Below are positions 23,154 through 31,364 of a DNA stretch of 64,000 nucleotides, one piece after another; positions within the stretch are counted from its first letter, which is position 1; each line of letters begins with the position of its first letter. The notes under the pieces are model-generated. The model made no database searches, had not been told where the DNA came from, and saw nothing but the letters and a program-made list of their open reading frames with translations. Source of the DNA: a virus. The translations under genes and the position numbers were made by a program. Location: the IMG/VR virus record IMGVR_UViG_3300045738_001212, positions 62,001 through 126,000 of that record. One strand, 5' to 3'.

Positions 23154-23182
23154 ATTATGCTCCAGTTCTTCTTACATGTCAA
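23154..23182 (-). promoter_or_regulatory. Sigma-70 type promoter, leaderless arrangement
   Basis: Minus-strand TTGACA (23182-23177), 17 nt, CATAAT (23159-23154). The expected start coincides with the ATG at 23147. The -35 box overlaps the end of the membrane gene upstream. Confidence 0.65.
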
Positions 23183-23378
23183 GCCAATTTAAATAACCAT
23201 AAATATTTAAAATCACCAAAGCGAAAGACATCGCCGCTGTCGGATACGCTTCTTTCTTGAGGCAATAGATTCCTATAAGAGTATTTCCGACCACCCAGAC
23301 AAGCCAAGAACTTATCATCTGATTAGCGTTCAGGTAGTACCCGACAAGAACGAACAACGCCCCTATCCACCCTAACAT
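23172..23378 (-). CDS. Multi-span membrane protein, PnuC-like
   Basis: A 68-aa protein starting MLGWIGALFVLVGYYL. The longer frame begins inside the heptose kinase gene, so this Met is chosen. It has three membrane helices (about 2-18, 23-38 and 45-64) and a W-x-x-x-x-G-N-x-L-I-G pattern like half of a PnuC or SemiSWEET-type transporter. Transport of a small metabolite is possible but unproven. Confidence 0.55.
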   Translation of the reverse strand: MLGWIGALFVLVGYYLNANQMISSWLVWVVGNTLIGIYCLKKEAYPTAAMSFALVILNIYGYLNWLDM

Positions 23379-23398
23379 GTGCGTTTCGTAATACTTCT

Positions 23399-24151
23399 TC
23401 ACACGGTTGTGACTCCCCTCTTTGCGACCACTCGGGAGGCGCATTTATTTGCGAAATCTAAAGCTCTGGACGCGCTCTTGCAGGACATTATGTTCACGGC
23501 GAATGAGGCTAGAAAAGTATCTCCTGCCCCCGACAAGTCTTGGACTTCTCTCGCTTTAAATGATGGGTGTAGTTCTTTTTGGTAACGGCAGCCTTTCTCT
23601 CCTTGGGTAACTATAAGTTTATCCATCCAGACGTTATCAAAGTCTTCATTATCTTTCTTGTAGTGTTCCTTGCTTTTTTCGTACTCTTGCTGGTTTATAA
23701 CGAAGAATCTCATATCGCGCCCCAAGGGCAAAATAAAATTTTTCTTACTATGCACGAAGGTATTCGGATGGCTCTTACAAATCCAAGCAATATCTAGATT
23801 AGTAAGGAAGCCCTTATTATAGTCTGAGACGATTACCCCGTCATATCCCTCTAGACACCCCGGAGTTTGCTCGAACTTCTCCTTGGTGTGATCGTTTTCA
23901 TCAACCCTAAGAAGCATTTGGTTAGTTTTCATATCAACGTATCTTGATTTGATGATATGATTTTTGTTAGTAAATATGTCGCATTCGACACCGTGAGCCT
24001 CGACATTAGCTTGCACGTTTTTCGCCATCCCCCCGTTTGAAATTTCCTCTACTGGATTAAAAACAGGAACAGGTGCCTCTGGGCAAATCCTATCGCAGTC
24101 TCCATACTTAAACTTATCCGTGCAACTATCGCCTATTACTAAAAATTTCAT
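23399..24151 (-). CDS. HldE kinase-domain protein (heptose 7-phosphate kinase)
   Basis: A 250-aa PfkB-family kinase starting MKFLVIGDSCTDKFKYGDCDRI; its ATG overlaps the upstream TGA (ATGA). It has ICPEAPVPVFNPVEE and GGMAKNVQANVEAHG, both hallmarks of the HldE N-terminal domain, IVSDYNKGFL, and the catalytic Asp in DLSGAGDTFLASFA. It would phosphorylate D-glycero-D-manno-heptose 7-phosphate. The adenylyltransferase half is a separate gene at 52174-52596, so HldE is split and 28 kb apart. Confidence 0.82.
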   Translation of the reverse strand: MKFLVIGDSCTDKFKYGDCDRICPEAPVPVFNPVEEISNGGMAKNVQANVEAHGVECDIFTNKNHIIKSRYVDMKTNQMLLRVDENDHTKEKFEQTPGCLEGYDGVIVSDYNKGFLTNLDIAWICKSHPNTFVHSKKNFILPLGRDMRFFVINQQEYEKSKEHYKKDNEDFDNVWMDKLIVTQGEKGCRYQKELHPSFKAREVQDLSGAGDTFLASFAVNIMSCKSASRALDFANKCASRVVAKRGVTTV

Positions 24152-24759
24152 ATTAACCTTTGGCTTTCTTTGTCTTTGAAAAGTTTTTTCTCCGTGCAGT
24201 AATAACACCTAAGCAGATCGCTGTCTATCCCTAGCAGACGCCTTATTTCTACCAATTCGTATCCCGACAACGCCCTAAAGTCTGCTGTAGAAAGGTCTAC
24301 GTTACACCTACTGCCCGCCATTACGCCATTGTAAAAGACAAACCTCTCTTCTTCTCCAAACTCGTATCCCTCTGGATACAGATACTTGCAAACCCACATG
24401 AACAAATTTCTGCGCCACCTTCTCATCTTCTTAGCTGACCCCATCGTGTAGCCGATAACGAAAGCTTCATCTTTGACCAGCAGCCCCCTGCCTAAAACAA
24501 TATGTATACAATCATGAGTAAATAAATCTACTGCTCCAGTAAATAATCTAGATGTAAAATATTTAGGATTTTCAGTTAACTTAATCATTAATGGAACATC
24601 TTCTTGGGCCAGCGCAAAAGACTTCATGCTGTCTTTCGCTTTGCCTAACGTGATCTCCCTGCCTAAGCGGATATGCCACGCTTCAGCCCTTTCTTGGGCT
24701 ATCCGTTTCTGCCACCTCTCTTCTCCCTTAGCATACGCTTTGTGTTGTAGAGGGGTCAT
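24148..24759 (-). CDS. Coq4-motif hypothetical protein
   Basis: A 203-aa protein with H82-D83-x-x-H86 and Glu98 eleven residues later, in FTHDCIHIVLGRGLLVKDEAF. This is the H-D-x-x-H-x11-E metal motif of the Coq4 family. The motif may bind zinc. The C-terminal part holds CYYC. It overlaps the heptose kinase gene by 4 nt. Function in phages is unknown. Confidence 0.6.
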   Translation of the reverse strand: MTPLQHKAYAKGEERWQKRIAQERAEAWHIRLGREITLGKAKDSMKSFALAQEDVPLMIKLTENPKYFTSRLFTGAVDLFTHDCIHIVLGRGLLVKDEAFVIGYTMGSAKKMRRWRRNLFMWVCKYLYPEGYEFGEEERFVFYNGVMAGSRCNVDLSTADFRALSGYELVEIRRLLGIDSDLLRCYYCTEKKLFKDKESQRLI

Positions 24760-24761
24760 TT

Positions 24762-25499
24762 CTACTCATGTGCCGACTCGTCTGGCTTTAAATGAAAACC
24801 CCTAAACTCATCCCACCCCATCGCCTCAAGCTCCTCCTTAGTCCATTCGTGGGCCTTCCAATCTAAGGCTTCACTTGTACTTGGGAATTCTTCGATAAAG
24901 ATATTTTTTATGGCATTAGCTACGTCTCTATGTTCTTTCTGGGTATTTTCTTCTGTCCTTAACTGGATGTAATGAATCCAACTACGAACAGTCCCATTCA
25001 TGTACATCGTGGTCTGTGTGCCTAACGGAAGAACGGCTCTGGCGCATTCTTTAGCTACGCCAGATTCAATAAGCCTGTCGTAAACCTCTTTCGCTTTGTG
25101 CATTGAATCTAAAGCTAGGTCAATCAACGCGCTGTCTTTAACGGGAACCAAGCTGCTTTGCCTGTTTTTTGTTGCTGGAGAACGAAGCTCTAGGGGCTCA
25201 AGGTCTGTAGCTTGACTGTATCGTTGGCTAAATTCTTGAAAACTAAAGCTCCTATGTCTTAATATTTGCGCCGCTATCGCTCTGCTGGTGACTATCCCCA
25301 CGCACATGCTCGCGAGTTCGAATGGCGACCAATGCTTATGTTTGATAAGAAACTTAAGTAATTTTGGTGCGGTTTTTGTATTTGATTGATTCTCCGGGTT
25401 AGAGACTCTCGCGCAGTAGGCGATAAGGTCTTCTGCCGTTTTAGGCGAATGATGCAACGGGCGACGAGGTTTCGTAATTGAGATTAGCTCAACTTTCAT
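24762..25499 (-). CDS. thyX: Flavin-dependent thymidylate synthase
   Basis: A 245-aa protein with the ThyX signature R81-H-R-S-F-S-F-Q-E-F-S-Q-R-Y94 and HKHWSPFELASM upstream, plus the C-terminal dUMP-contact stretch ARAVLPLGTQTTMYMNGTVRSW in outline. It makes dTMP from dUMP with FAD, NADPH and methylene-tetrahydrofolate. Length and motifs are complete. Together with the dCMP deaminase, MazG and NrdAB genes it forms a thymidine supply set. Confidence 0.95.
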   Translation of the reverse strand: MKVELISITKPRRPLHHSPKTAEDLIAYCARVSNPENQSNTKTAPKLLKFLIKHKHWSPFELASMCVGIVTSRAIAAQILRHRSFSFQEFSQRYSQATDLEPLELRSPATKNRQSSLVPVKDSALIDLALDSMHKAKEVYDRLIESGVAKECARAVLPLGTQTTMYMNGTVRSWIHYIQLRTEENTQKEHRDVANAIKNIFIEEFPSTSEALDWKAHEWTKEELEAMGWDEFRGFHLKPDESAHE

Positions 25500-25503
25500 A
25501 AGA

Positions 25504-25782
25504 TTAGAACCCGTTCTCTCTCATCCCTTCGGCAACTTCCCAAAGGCAGTCTTCTATCTTCGCTTCTACGCTATAGGTCTTTTTTACTGCATCTTTAAAT
25601 TCGCCCCACTCACTACTGCTTTCCCCAAACAAATCTGAAAGCTGGGTATCGTCATCAATATCAAATTCAAGCTTACCCGCCAAAAAGAGTAATTCTTCAA
25701 TTTGCCTATGGAACCTTTCGCTTGCGTAAGAGGGGTTCTCGAAATCGTGGATCGGTTCATCGTCTTCTGGGAAAATTGGCAT
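25504..25782 (-). CDS. Acidic hypothetical protein
   Basis: A 92-aa acidic protein (MPIFPEDDEPIHDF) with helical stretches. No family recognised. It lies between MazG and ThyX with gaps of 3-4 nt. Confidence 0.55.
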   Translation of the reverse strand: MPIFPEDDEPIHDFENPSYASERFHRQIEELLFLAGKLEFDIDDDTQLSDLFGESSSEWGEFKDAVKKTYSVEAKIEDCLWEVAEGMRENGF

Positions 25783-25785
25783 GTT

Positions 25786-26037
25786 TTAGTCCTCCTTTTT
25801 GCTGTATCTAACCTCTTTGAATTTTTCTTTTTTGTAGTTTTTTCTTTTTATCACGAGGTCACGGTCATAATGGTCCATCATGTTCCCAATTCTGTAAAGA
25901 ACATCCCCCATTTCTTCTACTATGCCCTCGGAAAGGTCTTTGTGAGGCTTGTTTATTTGCTGCATCAAGACCGTGGCGAGTTCATTTAGCTCTTCCACGC
26001 ATTTGCGAAAATCATATTCTTTTAGGTCGTTAGGCAT
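25786..26037 (-). CDS. MazG-like nucleotide pyrophosphohydrolase
   Basis: An 83-aa all-helical protein with E15-E-x-x-E19 (KCVEELNELA) and E41-E-M-G-D45 (IVEEMGDVLYRI), the metal-binding E-E-x-x-E and E-x-x-D of the MazG family. It would hydrolyse NTPs or dNTPs (or ppGpp-like nucleotides) to monophosphates. It overlaps the Tat-leader protein gene by 8 nt. Confidence 0.8.
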   Translation of the reverse strand: MPNDLKEYDFRKCVEELNELATVLMQQINKPHKDLSEGIVEEMGDVLYRIGNMMDHYDRDLVIKRKNYKKEKFKEVRYSKKED

Positions 26038-26614
26038 ACTCTACTTTGCTCCAGTCTGTAAGTCTCTCGCCTGTTTGGGCGTTAACGAGGAAGGCTTTGC
26101 CCTCCTTGTCTTTGAGTTCGGCAATTTCGTCTACCTCCCAATGAATTTGTCTACCCGTATCTCCATTGAACCAATAGTGAGCAATGTGATACTCGGTAGG
26201 AGGCGCACCTTGGGACAAACTCTTGTCGTAATGATATACATTCCTGTAAAAAATATCATAAATAGAATCCATAAGATTTATGTCGTCTTTAGTTCTAACG
26301 TGCATATCAACAAAATCTGTAGCATCATCAAAGGCCCGAAAATGTAGGACGCCGCCGTCCATCCAGCCAGCGTAAGGCCAACCCTTATCTTCTTCAAAAG
26401 TCATATACTCTCTTTGGTGGGCAAAGCTACCTCTGATGTTCTTACTAAATGTCCATTCTCCCTGTCCTCGCTCATAACAGTAGACCCTGTAAGGCCAATC
26501 GCACTTACTTTCTTTCTCTGGCCCTTTTTCGTCATCTTCATATTTACAGGTAATTGCGATAGCTGGAATTGCCACCACAGGAACCGCCGATTTGATGAAT
26601 TGTCTTCTGTTCAT
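26030..26614 (-). CDS. Exported protein with Tat-type leader
   Basis: A 194-aa protein beginning MNRRQFIKSAVPVVAIPAIAITC. The twin Arg followed by Q-F-I-K and a hydrophobic stretch is a Tat signal; Cys23 could also be a lipid-modified residue. The mature part is rich in Tyr and Trp and has no recognised domain. Tat export would mean folding before secretion, perhaps with a cofactor. Confidence 0.65.
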   Translation of the reverse strand: MNRRQFIKSAVPVVAIPAIAITCKYEDDEKGPEKESKCDWPYRVYCYERGQGEWTFSKNIRGSFAHQREYMTFEEDKGWPYAGWMDGGVLHFRAFDDATDFVDMHVRTKDDINLMDSIYDIFYRNVYHYDKSLSQGAPPTEYHIAHYWFNGDTGRQIHWEVDEIAELKDKEGKAFLVNAQTGERLTDWSKVEYA

Positions 26615-26949
26615 GATTTATAGACTTTATAGAATTTACGTTTTCTGAGAGCTTTAAGCTCCTTGACGGAAGTCCCTTCTCCCAGCTTGTTATTTGCTCG
26701 GTCCATAAGAATCTTCGTGATAAATGTATGCATTCCTTTTTGGGTAACTCGCTTTTTTCCGGTCTGTTGCTTGTAATATTCCTCAAACATTTTATCCCAA
26801 ACATATCTAACAGTTACCGTCCCATCTTCCTCCACTTCATTTTCTGCTACTTTGAAATGCCCAGCGTTGCCAGCATCTTGATAGGCGGCTCCAGCCTTCA
26901 CTATCTTGTCTATCCCCGATCCTTCCTTATTTCTTTTTTTTCGGGGCAC
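26611..26949 (-). CDS. Hypothetical protein, paralogue of the 0.3-0.5 kb gene
   Basis: A 112-aa basic protein. The middle, QQTGKKRVTQKGMHTFITKI, aligns with ATGKKRATKRGMEKWLIEKI of the gene at 316-519. N- and C-terminal extensions are Lys/Arg-rich. It overlaps the next upstream gene by 23 nt. Confidence 0.6.
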   Translation of the reverse strand: MPRKKRNKEGSGIDKIVKAGAAYQDAGNAGHFKVAENEVEEDGTVTVRYVWDKMFEEYYKQQTGKKRVTQKGMHTFITKILMDRANNKLGEGTSVKELKALRKRKFYKVYKS

Positions 26950-27121
26950 CGCTGTCTCCTGTTAAAATTCTGTTAATTCTAAATATGTGGAATTTAGCTT
27001 TTATTCTTTCCTCTATTTTCTCGGCCAAATCCTCTCGACACGCTTCAGAAGCCAAATTTAGCTGTTTGGCCGATTCGTCCTCAAACACCCCTTCAACAAT
27101 TTTTCTGAATTCGCGTGTCAT
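26927..27121 (-). CDS. Small helical hypothetical protein
   Basis: A 64-aa helical protein ending GAPKKKK. It overlaps both neighbours (23 and 29 nt), a compact arrangement common here. No family recognised. Confidence 0.5.
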   Translation of the reverse strand: MTREFRKIVEGVFEDESAKQLNLASEACREDLAEKIEERIKAKFHIFRINRILTGDSGAPKKKK

Positions 27122-27380
27122 ATCTTTTTAAAAAAATAGGGGTGTGTTCACCGACGTATGCATCTATCACATTAAAAACAAAATACTCTTCCGCTTCCTC
27201 ATAGGACATCCCGTCACTTCGCAAAACCTCAAGGCACTTATCATAATCGTAACAAGCTTTCGGGACTACATCTTTCCCCGAAGCAATCCCCAAAAAAGCT
27301 TTTTCAAAATTATCAGCGAAAAGAACATTGTCCCTATCGTGGGGATAGTGCTCTTCAACGAAATTTAATATATCGTCCAC
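27093..27380 (-). CDS. Hypothetical protein, GTG start
   Basis: A 95-aa acidic protein starting at GTG (MDDILNFVEEHYPHDRDN) with EYFVFNVIDAYVGEHTPIF, a phrase shared by other phage hypothetical proteins. A short palindrome (TTTCCCC-GAC-GGGGAAA form) lies just upstream. Unknown. Confidence 0.6.
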   Translation of the reverse strand: MDDILNFVEEHYPHDRDNVLFADNFEKAFLGIASGKDVVPKACYDYDKCLEVLRSDGMSYEEAEEYFVFNVIDAYVGEHTPIFLKRYDTRIQKNC

Positions 27381-27410
27381 TATAGCTAAATTTCCCCGTC
27401 GGGGAAAAAA

Positions 27411-27632
27411 TCATTTTTTTTCTTTGTCAAAAATTTTCTTAATTTCGCTAAGGAGCTCCGTCCTTTTCGCTTTAGACAGTTCCCCCTCCGACGCTTGCAT
27501 GGCTCTCACACAAGGGGCAACCTCCGCCAAAAGTTCTGCCAAAAATTGATCTTCTTCGCGTAACTCCTTGGGGTATGGGAATTTGGCCTGTTCTCCCTCT
27601 CTATCTTCGGTGTTAAACTTAAATGTATTCAT
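27411..27632 (-). CDS. Small acidic hypothetical protein
   Basis: A 73-aa protein (MNTFKFNTEDREGEQ) with helical segments. It is the first gene of its operon, with a promoter ending 13 nt before the ATG, so the leader has only about 6 nt. Confidence 0.6.
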   Translation of the reverse strand: MNTFKFNTEDREGEQAKFPYPKELREEDQFLAELLAEVAPCVRAMQASEGELSKAKRTELLSEIKKIFDKEKK

Positions 27633-27644
27633 AATCTTCCCAGA

Positions 27645-27672
27645 ATAGTAACCTAATCTGGCTAAAAGTCAA
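27645..27672 (-). promoter_or_regulatory. Sigma-70 type promoter, very short leader
   Basis: Minus-strand TTGACT (27672-27667), 16 nt, TACTAT (27650-27645). The start is expected near 27638, about 6 nt before the ATG at 27632. Confidence 0.6.
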
Positions 27673-27680
27673 GAAGAGAA

Positions 27681-27817
27681 TCCATGCCCCCGTTGGCAAT
27701 CACCTACAAACAGCAGGAAATCTACGCCTGTAACCCTAGACCGCGTAGCTTCCGCTGCGGCAACATCTTGCTTCCAGAGGGCATGGACAGGGGGCTAGTC
27801 GCCCCCTTAAATTTTTT
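27681..27817 (+). ncRNA. Candidate small structured RNA with terminator
   Basis: TCCATGCCC (27681-27689) pairs exactly with GGGCATGGA (27779-27787). The enclosed part forms a second long stem: CAGCAGGAAATCTACGC against GCGTAGCTTCCGCTG. It is followed by GGGGGC-TAGTC-GCCCCC-TTAAATTTTTT (27790-27817), an intrinsic terminator on the plus strand. There is no coding frame in this gap. The strand follows from the terminator; no clear promoter is seen. Confidence 0.4.
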
Positions 27818-27998
27818 CTAACCCTTCAACTACCTCATCCCTTTCTACAATTGATTGAAATTCATTAACGCAAAGAATTGATGTCACTAAAGCCCTTGAA
27901 GCGGCCTCTTCGTGTTCTGAAGAATAAAACTCATAGTCTAGGCTCTCGATTAGCCCAGCTATATGATTTACTTTCTTGTCTAGTTGCCGTGGAGACAT
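27807..27998 (-). CDS. Small acidic hypothetical protein
   Basis: A 63-aa protein (MSPRQLDKKVNHIAGL) overlapping the epimerase gene by 68 nt, with GGAT as weak ribosome binding site. Helical and without known motif. Confidence 0.45.
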   Translation of the reverse strand: MSPRQLDKKVNHIAGLIESLDYEFYSSEHEEAASRALVTSILCVNEFQSIVERDEVVEGLEKI

Positions 27999-28896
27999 TT
28001 TGGTTTTTTATCCAATTTTTAAGCCTGTCCTCTGGTGGAGATTTCAATAGTTTTTTTAGTCTATTTGTGTCTGCCCTGCTTGTCCTGACTTCTCCGGTTC
28101 TCCCCGGTTCAAATTCTATTGGCCAATCTACAGCCTTCGCTATGTCTAAAATGCTGTGACTCTCGCCTGTCCCTATGTTTATTATACCTCCCAAGATTTC
28201 TTTATTATCAGAAAAAGCGCACAAAATATTGTATCTGGCTACGTCTCCCACGTATATAAAGTCTCGCTCCTGCAAACCGTCTCCGTAAATCTTGAGCGAC
28301 CTACCTCCATCCTTAGCGTCTAAAAACGTCCCGATTACTGGAACGTAAGCCCCTCGTACTGGTTGCCGTTCTCCGTAAACATTGAAGTACCTCAAAGAAA
28401 CTGTCCCCAAACCGTAAACCTTATAATATGATCTCACCGCATTTTCACCCATGACCTTGCTTGCCGCGTAAGGATTCAACGGATCGGGAGCAAGGCTCTC
28501 TGTTAAGGGCGGATCAAGGGAACCGTACACGGAAGCAGAAGAAGAAAAGATAAGCCGCTTGCCTCCGTAAAGCCAAGTGCAATCTAAAACATTCATCGTG
28601 CTAGAAAAATTATTCTCTAAGGTCCGCCTTGGGTTTTGTATCGCTTCCTGAATATTGGAATAAGCGGCAAGGTGAAAAACATACTCTGGTTTTTTTTCAC
28701 GAAAAAGGGCAGCGGTCTTAGAGTAGTCGCATAAATTAAAACGATGATTGTCTGATTTTTTATTCCAATAAAACGAGTCGTGAGATGAAGACGATTCGTT
28801 ATCTACAACAGTAACCTCATGCTCCGACGAGATAAGAGCGTCTACTACGTGGCTCCCTATGAAACCAGCACCGCCAGTTACTAGGCATCTACTCAT
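27931..28896 (-). CDS. NAD-dependent nucleotide-sugar epimerase/dehydratase
   Basis: A 321-aa extended SDR enzyme. It has GGAGFIG at residues 8-14 for NAD, FHLAAYSNI, SSSASVYGS, the catalytic Y-A-A-S-K and SLRYFNVYGERQ, then QERDFIYVGDVA. This matches UDP-glucose/UDP-GlcNAc 4-epimerase relatives (GalE/WbpP type). It overlaps the sialyltransferase-like gene by 8 nt, so the two probably act on the same glycan. Confidence 0.85.
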   Translation of the reverse strand: MSRCLVTGGAGFIGSHVVDALISSEHEVTVVDNESSSSHDSFYWNKKSDNHRFNLCDYSKTAALFREKKPEYVFHLAAYSNIQEAIQNPRRTLENNFSSTMNVLDCTWLYGGKRLIFSSSASVYGSLDPPLTESLAPDPLNPYAASKVMGENAVRSYYKVYGLGTVSLRYFNVYGERQPVRGAYVPVIGTFLDAKDGGRSLKIYGDGLQERDFIYVGDVARYNILCAFSDNKEILGGIINIGTGESHSILDIAKAVDWPIEFEPGRTGEVRTSRADTNRLKKLLKSPPEDRLKNWIKNQNVSTATRQESKSYSWANREPRL

Positions 28897-29569
28897 CTTG
28901 TTTAGGCGTGATTCTAGAGTCGGGGTTTAGGTCTATCACTTTTCCGTCTTCAGCAAGATGCCGCCAGAAGGTGAGTTCTGTCTTTGGTCTGTGATTTCTC
29001 CCAAGAGTTTGCCTGTCTCCCAGATGATGCTTGTCGTTACTTTCTAAGTCCCACCAATCAAAACCAAGTAAAGTTATTTGATCACATTCTGGCGGCGGAA
29101 CGTCTTGGGTGTAACGTTCTCTGGGGCGATATTTTTTATCGAGACTTTGACTTGTGAACCACCAAGCTGCTATGGCTCCTGTTGACCAAGCTAAGTAATC
29201 TACATGGTGATCTAGTCGTTTTGGTTGTCCGGCCTTCATCCTCATGTAGTTGTCCATGTCGTAGACCATTTGCCTCTTTGTTTTGTACAGCAAATCCACC
29301 GACTCATGCCCCTTGAATTTCTTGTAGGTTTTGTCTGCCCGTGGGTTCCACTCCCAAGAGTGTTCGTAAATTGCGTCATACTTTTCCCGCATCCTTACGG
29401 CATCAAAAACGGTAGTAAACCAAATATTTGTTTTGGCCCCCACCTGTTTTTCAAACCCCTTAATGTGGTACCAATTGAAACGAACAACGATATCAAAAGA
29501 GTCTACTACCCCTCCAAACTCGTGATCCATGACGGACGGGCCATTTCCAACTAGAATAAGACTGCTCAT
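28889..29569 (-). CDS. GT29-like (sialyltransferase-fold) glycosyltransferase
   Basis: A 226-aa protein starting MSSLILVGNGPSV; the 25 codons in front overlap the upstream gene. LVGNGPSVMDHEFGG and DSFDIVVRFNW, followed by GAKTNIWF, resemble the L-motif of GT29 sialyltransferases and their phage and bacterial relatives. STGAIAAWW and ITLLGFDWWDL follow. A donor-sugar assignment is not possible from sequence alone. Confidence 0.65.
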   Translation of the reverse strand: MSSLILVGNGPSVMDHEFGGVVDSFDIVVRFNWYHIKGFEKQVGAKTNIWFTTVFDAVRMREKYDAIYEHSWEWNPRADKTYKKFKGHESVDLLYKTKRQMVYDMDNYMRMKAGQPKRLDHHVDYLAWSTGAIAAWWFTSQSLDKKYRPRERYTQDVPPPECDQITLLGFDWWDLESNDKHHLGDRQTLGRNHRPKTELTFWRHLAEDGKVIDLNPDSRITPKQDE

Positions 29570-29577
29570 GTTAGCCT

Positions 29578-30144
29578 CTACATTAACCAACGCTCTATCT
29601 TCCACGTTAGTTTTATCCCCCATCCAAGTATCCACCGCGAACAAAACGTCGCTCTTCTAACGCACAGAACGTAAAGAAAGTGCACCTTGTACCACCACTT
29701 GTCTTGTTTTTCGGTTTCTTCTTTAACAAATTCGAGAAGCTTTTTCTGAGCGTTTAACCTGCTAGAGTTATCTTCCTTATCGCACTCCATTAGACGCACC
29801 TCTTTGACTTCCCCCTTCCAAAATAAAATCTTATACTGAACCCAGTAGTCGTATTTTTTTGCAAGATGAACGGCTCCGAATGTCATTTCTCCTGAATAGT
29901 CCTGTTTTTCAAGTTCTCTTGATTTTTCTTTTATTTCTGGGCCGTATTTCCCGGCGACAACTTCTTTTTCTATCTTCCATAGGTAAACTTGTCCATCGTC
30001 TGTTATCTCATATTCGTCCAAGGAAGCGGGAGGCATAGAGAAGGTCTGGAATTCTATCTTCTCGGGTTTAAAGGTCTTGCTGCCCTTGAGCTCGTCTGGC
30101 ACGGGCAGGGGGTATTCGCATTTTACATAATCAAACAACATCAT
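29578..30144 (-). CDS. Phage hypothetical protein (FDYVKCEYPLP type)
   Basis: A 188-aa protein starting MMLFDYVKCEYPLPVPDELKG; FQTFSMP and a long basic Trp-rich C-terminus follow. It is a paralogue in outline of the gene at 521-1144. No function known. Confidence 0.65.
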   Translation of the reverse strand: MMLFDYVKCEYPLPVPDELKGSKTFKPEKIEFQTFSMPPASLDEYEITDDGQVYLWKIEKEVVAGKYGPEIKEKSRELEKQDYSGEMTFGAVHLAKKYDYWVQYKILFWKGEVKEVRLMECDKEDNSSRLNAQKKLLEFVKEETEKQDKWWYKVHFLYVLCVRRATFCSRWILGWGIKLTWKIERWLM

Positions 30145-30479
30145 GTCGATATCTCCTCGGCGTCAACAATCGCTTGATCTAGGGGTACACGACAGGTGTT
30201 GTCGGATTTTTTCCACTCATGCTTTTCTCTCCAAGGCTCTCCCTCATCAATACACTTAATGATACGATATATCGTGTCACATGACTCTATGCCAAACCAA
30301 TTACCTTCTCCGTGTACATTTTCATCCCAAATAACCTCCCCCCCATAACTTACCACAACTCTGTTCTCTGAAGTTTCTATCCCTATCTTGCGTTGAGCAA
30401 CCCAAATAAGTATGGAGATGTCCTGCTTCAAAGCTCTAGACATAAACTCTAACTCTTTGACTAGACCTACGGTGATCAT
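30141..30479 (-). CDS. Hypothetical protein
   Basis: A 112-aa protein with mixed alpha/beta character (ITVGLVKELEF, RVVVSYGGEVIW). It overlaps its downstream neighbour by 4 nt and its upstream neighbour in an ATGA. No family recognised. Confidence 0.55.
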   Translation of the reverse strand: MITVGLVKELEFMSRALKQDISILIWVAQRKIGIETSENRVVVSYGGEVIWDENVHGEGNWFGIESCDTIYRIIKCIDEGEPWREKHEWKKSDNTCRVPLDQAIVDAEEIST

Positions 30480-30634
30480 TCTTCGTCAACAATCTCCTTT
30501 AACAACTTCAGGTGATGGAGTATCCAACTGTCTCCAACCCTATCCTCTGCCTTGGAATTAAGCTTTGCTCTTGCCTCCATTATCTCTTCGTGTTCGATCA
30601 TTTGATCGAGTAGTTTGTAGAACTCTGGTTTCAT
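30476..30634 (-). CDS. Small acidic hypothetical protein
   Basis: A 52-aa frame, MKPEFYKLLDQMIEHEE..., linked on both sides by ATGA overlaps. Helical, without motif. The coupling is the main support. Confidence 0.6.
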   Translation of the reverse strand: MKPEFYKLLDQMIEHEEIMEARAKLNSKAEDRVGDSWILHHLKLLKEIVDEE

Positions 30635-30807
30635 GATTCTTCAACAACGAAATCTTCGTTATGCTCTCCCTTAAGAATCTTAACATAGTCTTTGGCTTTC
30701 TTTCGTCCTTCTTTGGTTAGGGGGAACGCTCCGTATCTGTGTCTTCTTTTCTTTGAGAGAACCAGATAGCACCTCTTTGAGGACTTTCTTTTAGCGGGCT
30801 TCTTCAT
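30631..30807 (-). CDS. Small basic hypothetical protein
   Basis: A 58-aa frame starting MKKPAKRKSSKRCYLVLSKK, with KKRRHRYGAFPLTKEGRKKAK. It is strongly basic and could bind nucleic acid. Its stop overlaps the next ATG (ATGA), and its start overlaps the previous gene by 17 nt. Confidence 0.6.
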   Translation of the reverse strand: MKKPAKRKSSKRCYLVLSKKRRHRYGAFPLTKEGRKKAKDYVKILKGEHNEDFVVEES

Positions 30808-31030
30808 TATTTTTCATGTATTTTACAATATTGTTTTCTTCAATCTGAAGTTTTCGCAAAATCTGCCATATTTCCTTCCTCTTTTCCTCTGTTTCTGGCG
30901 AGTCTTCTGGCAGCTTCTCTATTTCTTCGATCCTTTTATCGAGTTTTTTTTCCCACCAGTTAACACTGCTCTCAAGCATCGAGTGTTGAAATAAGGCTTC
31001 TCTTAATTTTTTCTTTTGGGAATCAGTCAT
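30791..31030 (-). CDS. Coiled-coil hypothetical protein
   Basis: A 79-aa protein of Lys/Glu-rich heptads (KKLDKRIEEIEKL, RKEIWQILRKLQIEE), probably one or two coiled-coil helices. It lies 1 nt from the zinc-ribbon gene. Confidence 0.55.
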   Translation of the reverse strand: MTDSQKKKLREALFQHSMLESSVNWWEKKLDKRIEEIEKLPEDSPETEEKRKEIWQILRKLQIEENNIVKYMKNNEEAR

Positions 31031-31031
31031 A

Positions 31032-31319
31032 TTAAAAGTTCATCACTATTTCTTCGTCTCCCAAGTCAAGCTTGACTAGGATTTTCTTAGCTTGGAGTTC
31101 CTCCTTCATCTTACGCGCTATATTATACAAGCACTCATGACAAACCCTAACTTTCGGGTTGTTTTTGTCGAAAAAGTAACTGATCTTGCGGTTATCAAAT
31201 AGAATCCTGTACTCTCTCAGGCTATAGGTTATCCCGCATTCAGAACAAACGAACTTTCTCTTACGAGTTTCGTGGGGCTGGATCAATCCAAGCTCTACTA
31301 TGGGAATCTTCTTTGCCAT
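31032..31319 (-). CDS. Zinc-ribbon protein
   Basis: A 95-aa protein starting MAKKIPIVELGLIQ; upstream codons are not needed. It has FVCSECGITYS and VRVCHECLYN, two C-x-x-C knuckles about 35 residues apart, typical of a zinc ribbon. The remainder is helical. Function unknown, possibly transcriptional. Confidence 0.6.
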   Translation of the reverse strand: MAKKIPIVELGLIQPHETRKRKFVCSECGITYSLREYRILFDNRKISYFFDKNNPKVRVCHECLYNIARKMKEELQAKKILVKLDLGDEEIVMNF

Positions 31320-31364
31320 TTGCCTACTATATTTTAATTTTAAATTAATAAAAATCAACTAAAT

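Noticed and set aside
27789-27817. Terminator for minus-strand genes
   Set aside because: The T-run is on the plus-strand side only; for the minus strand the hairpin is followed by TGTCC.
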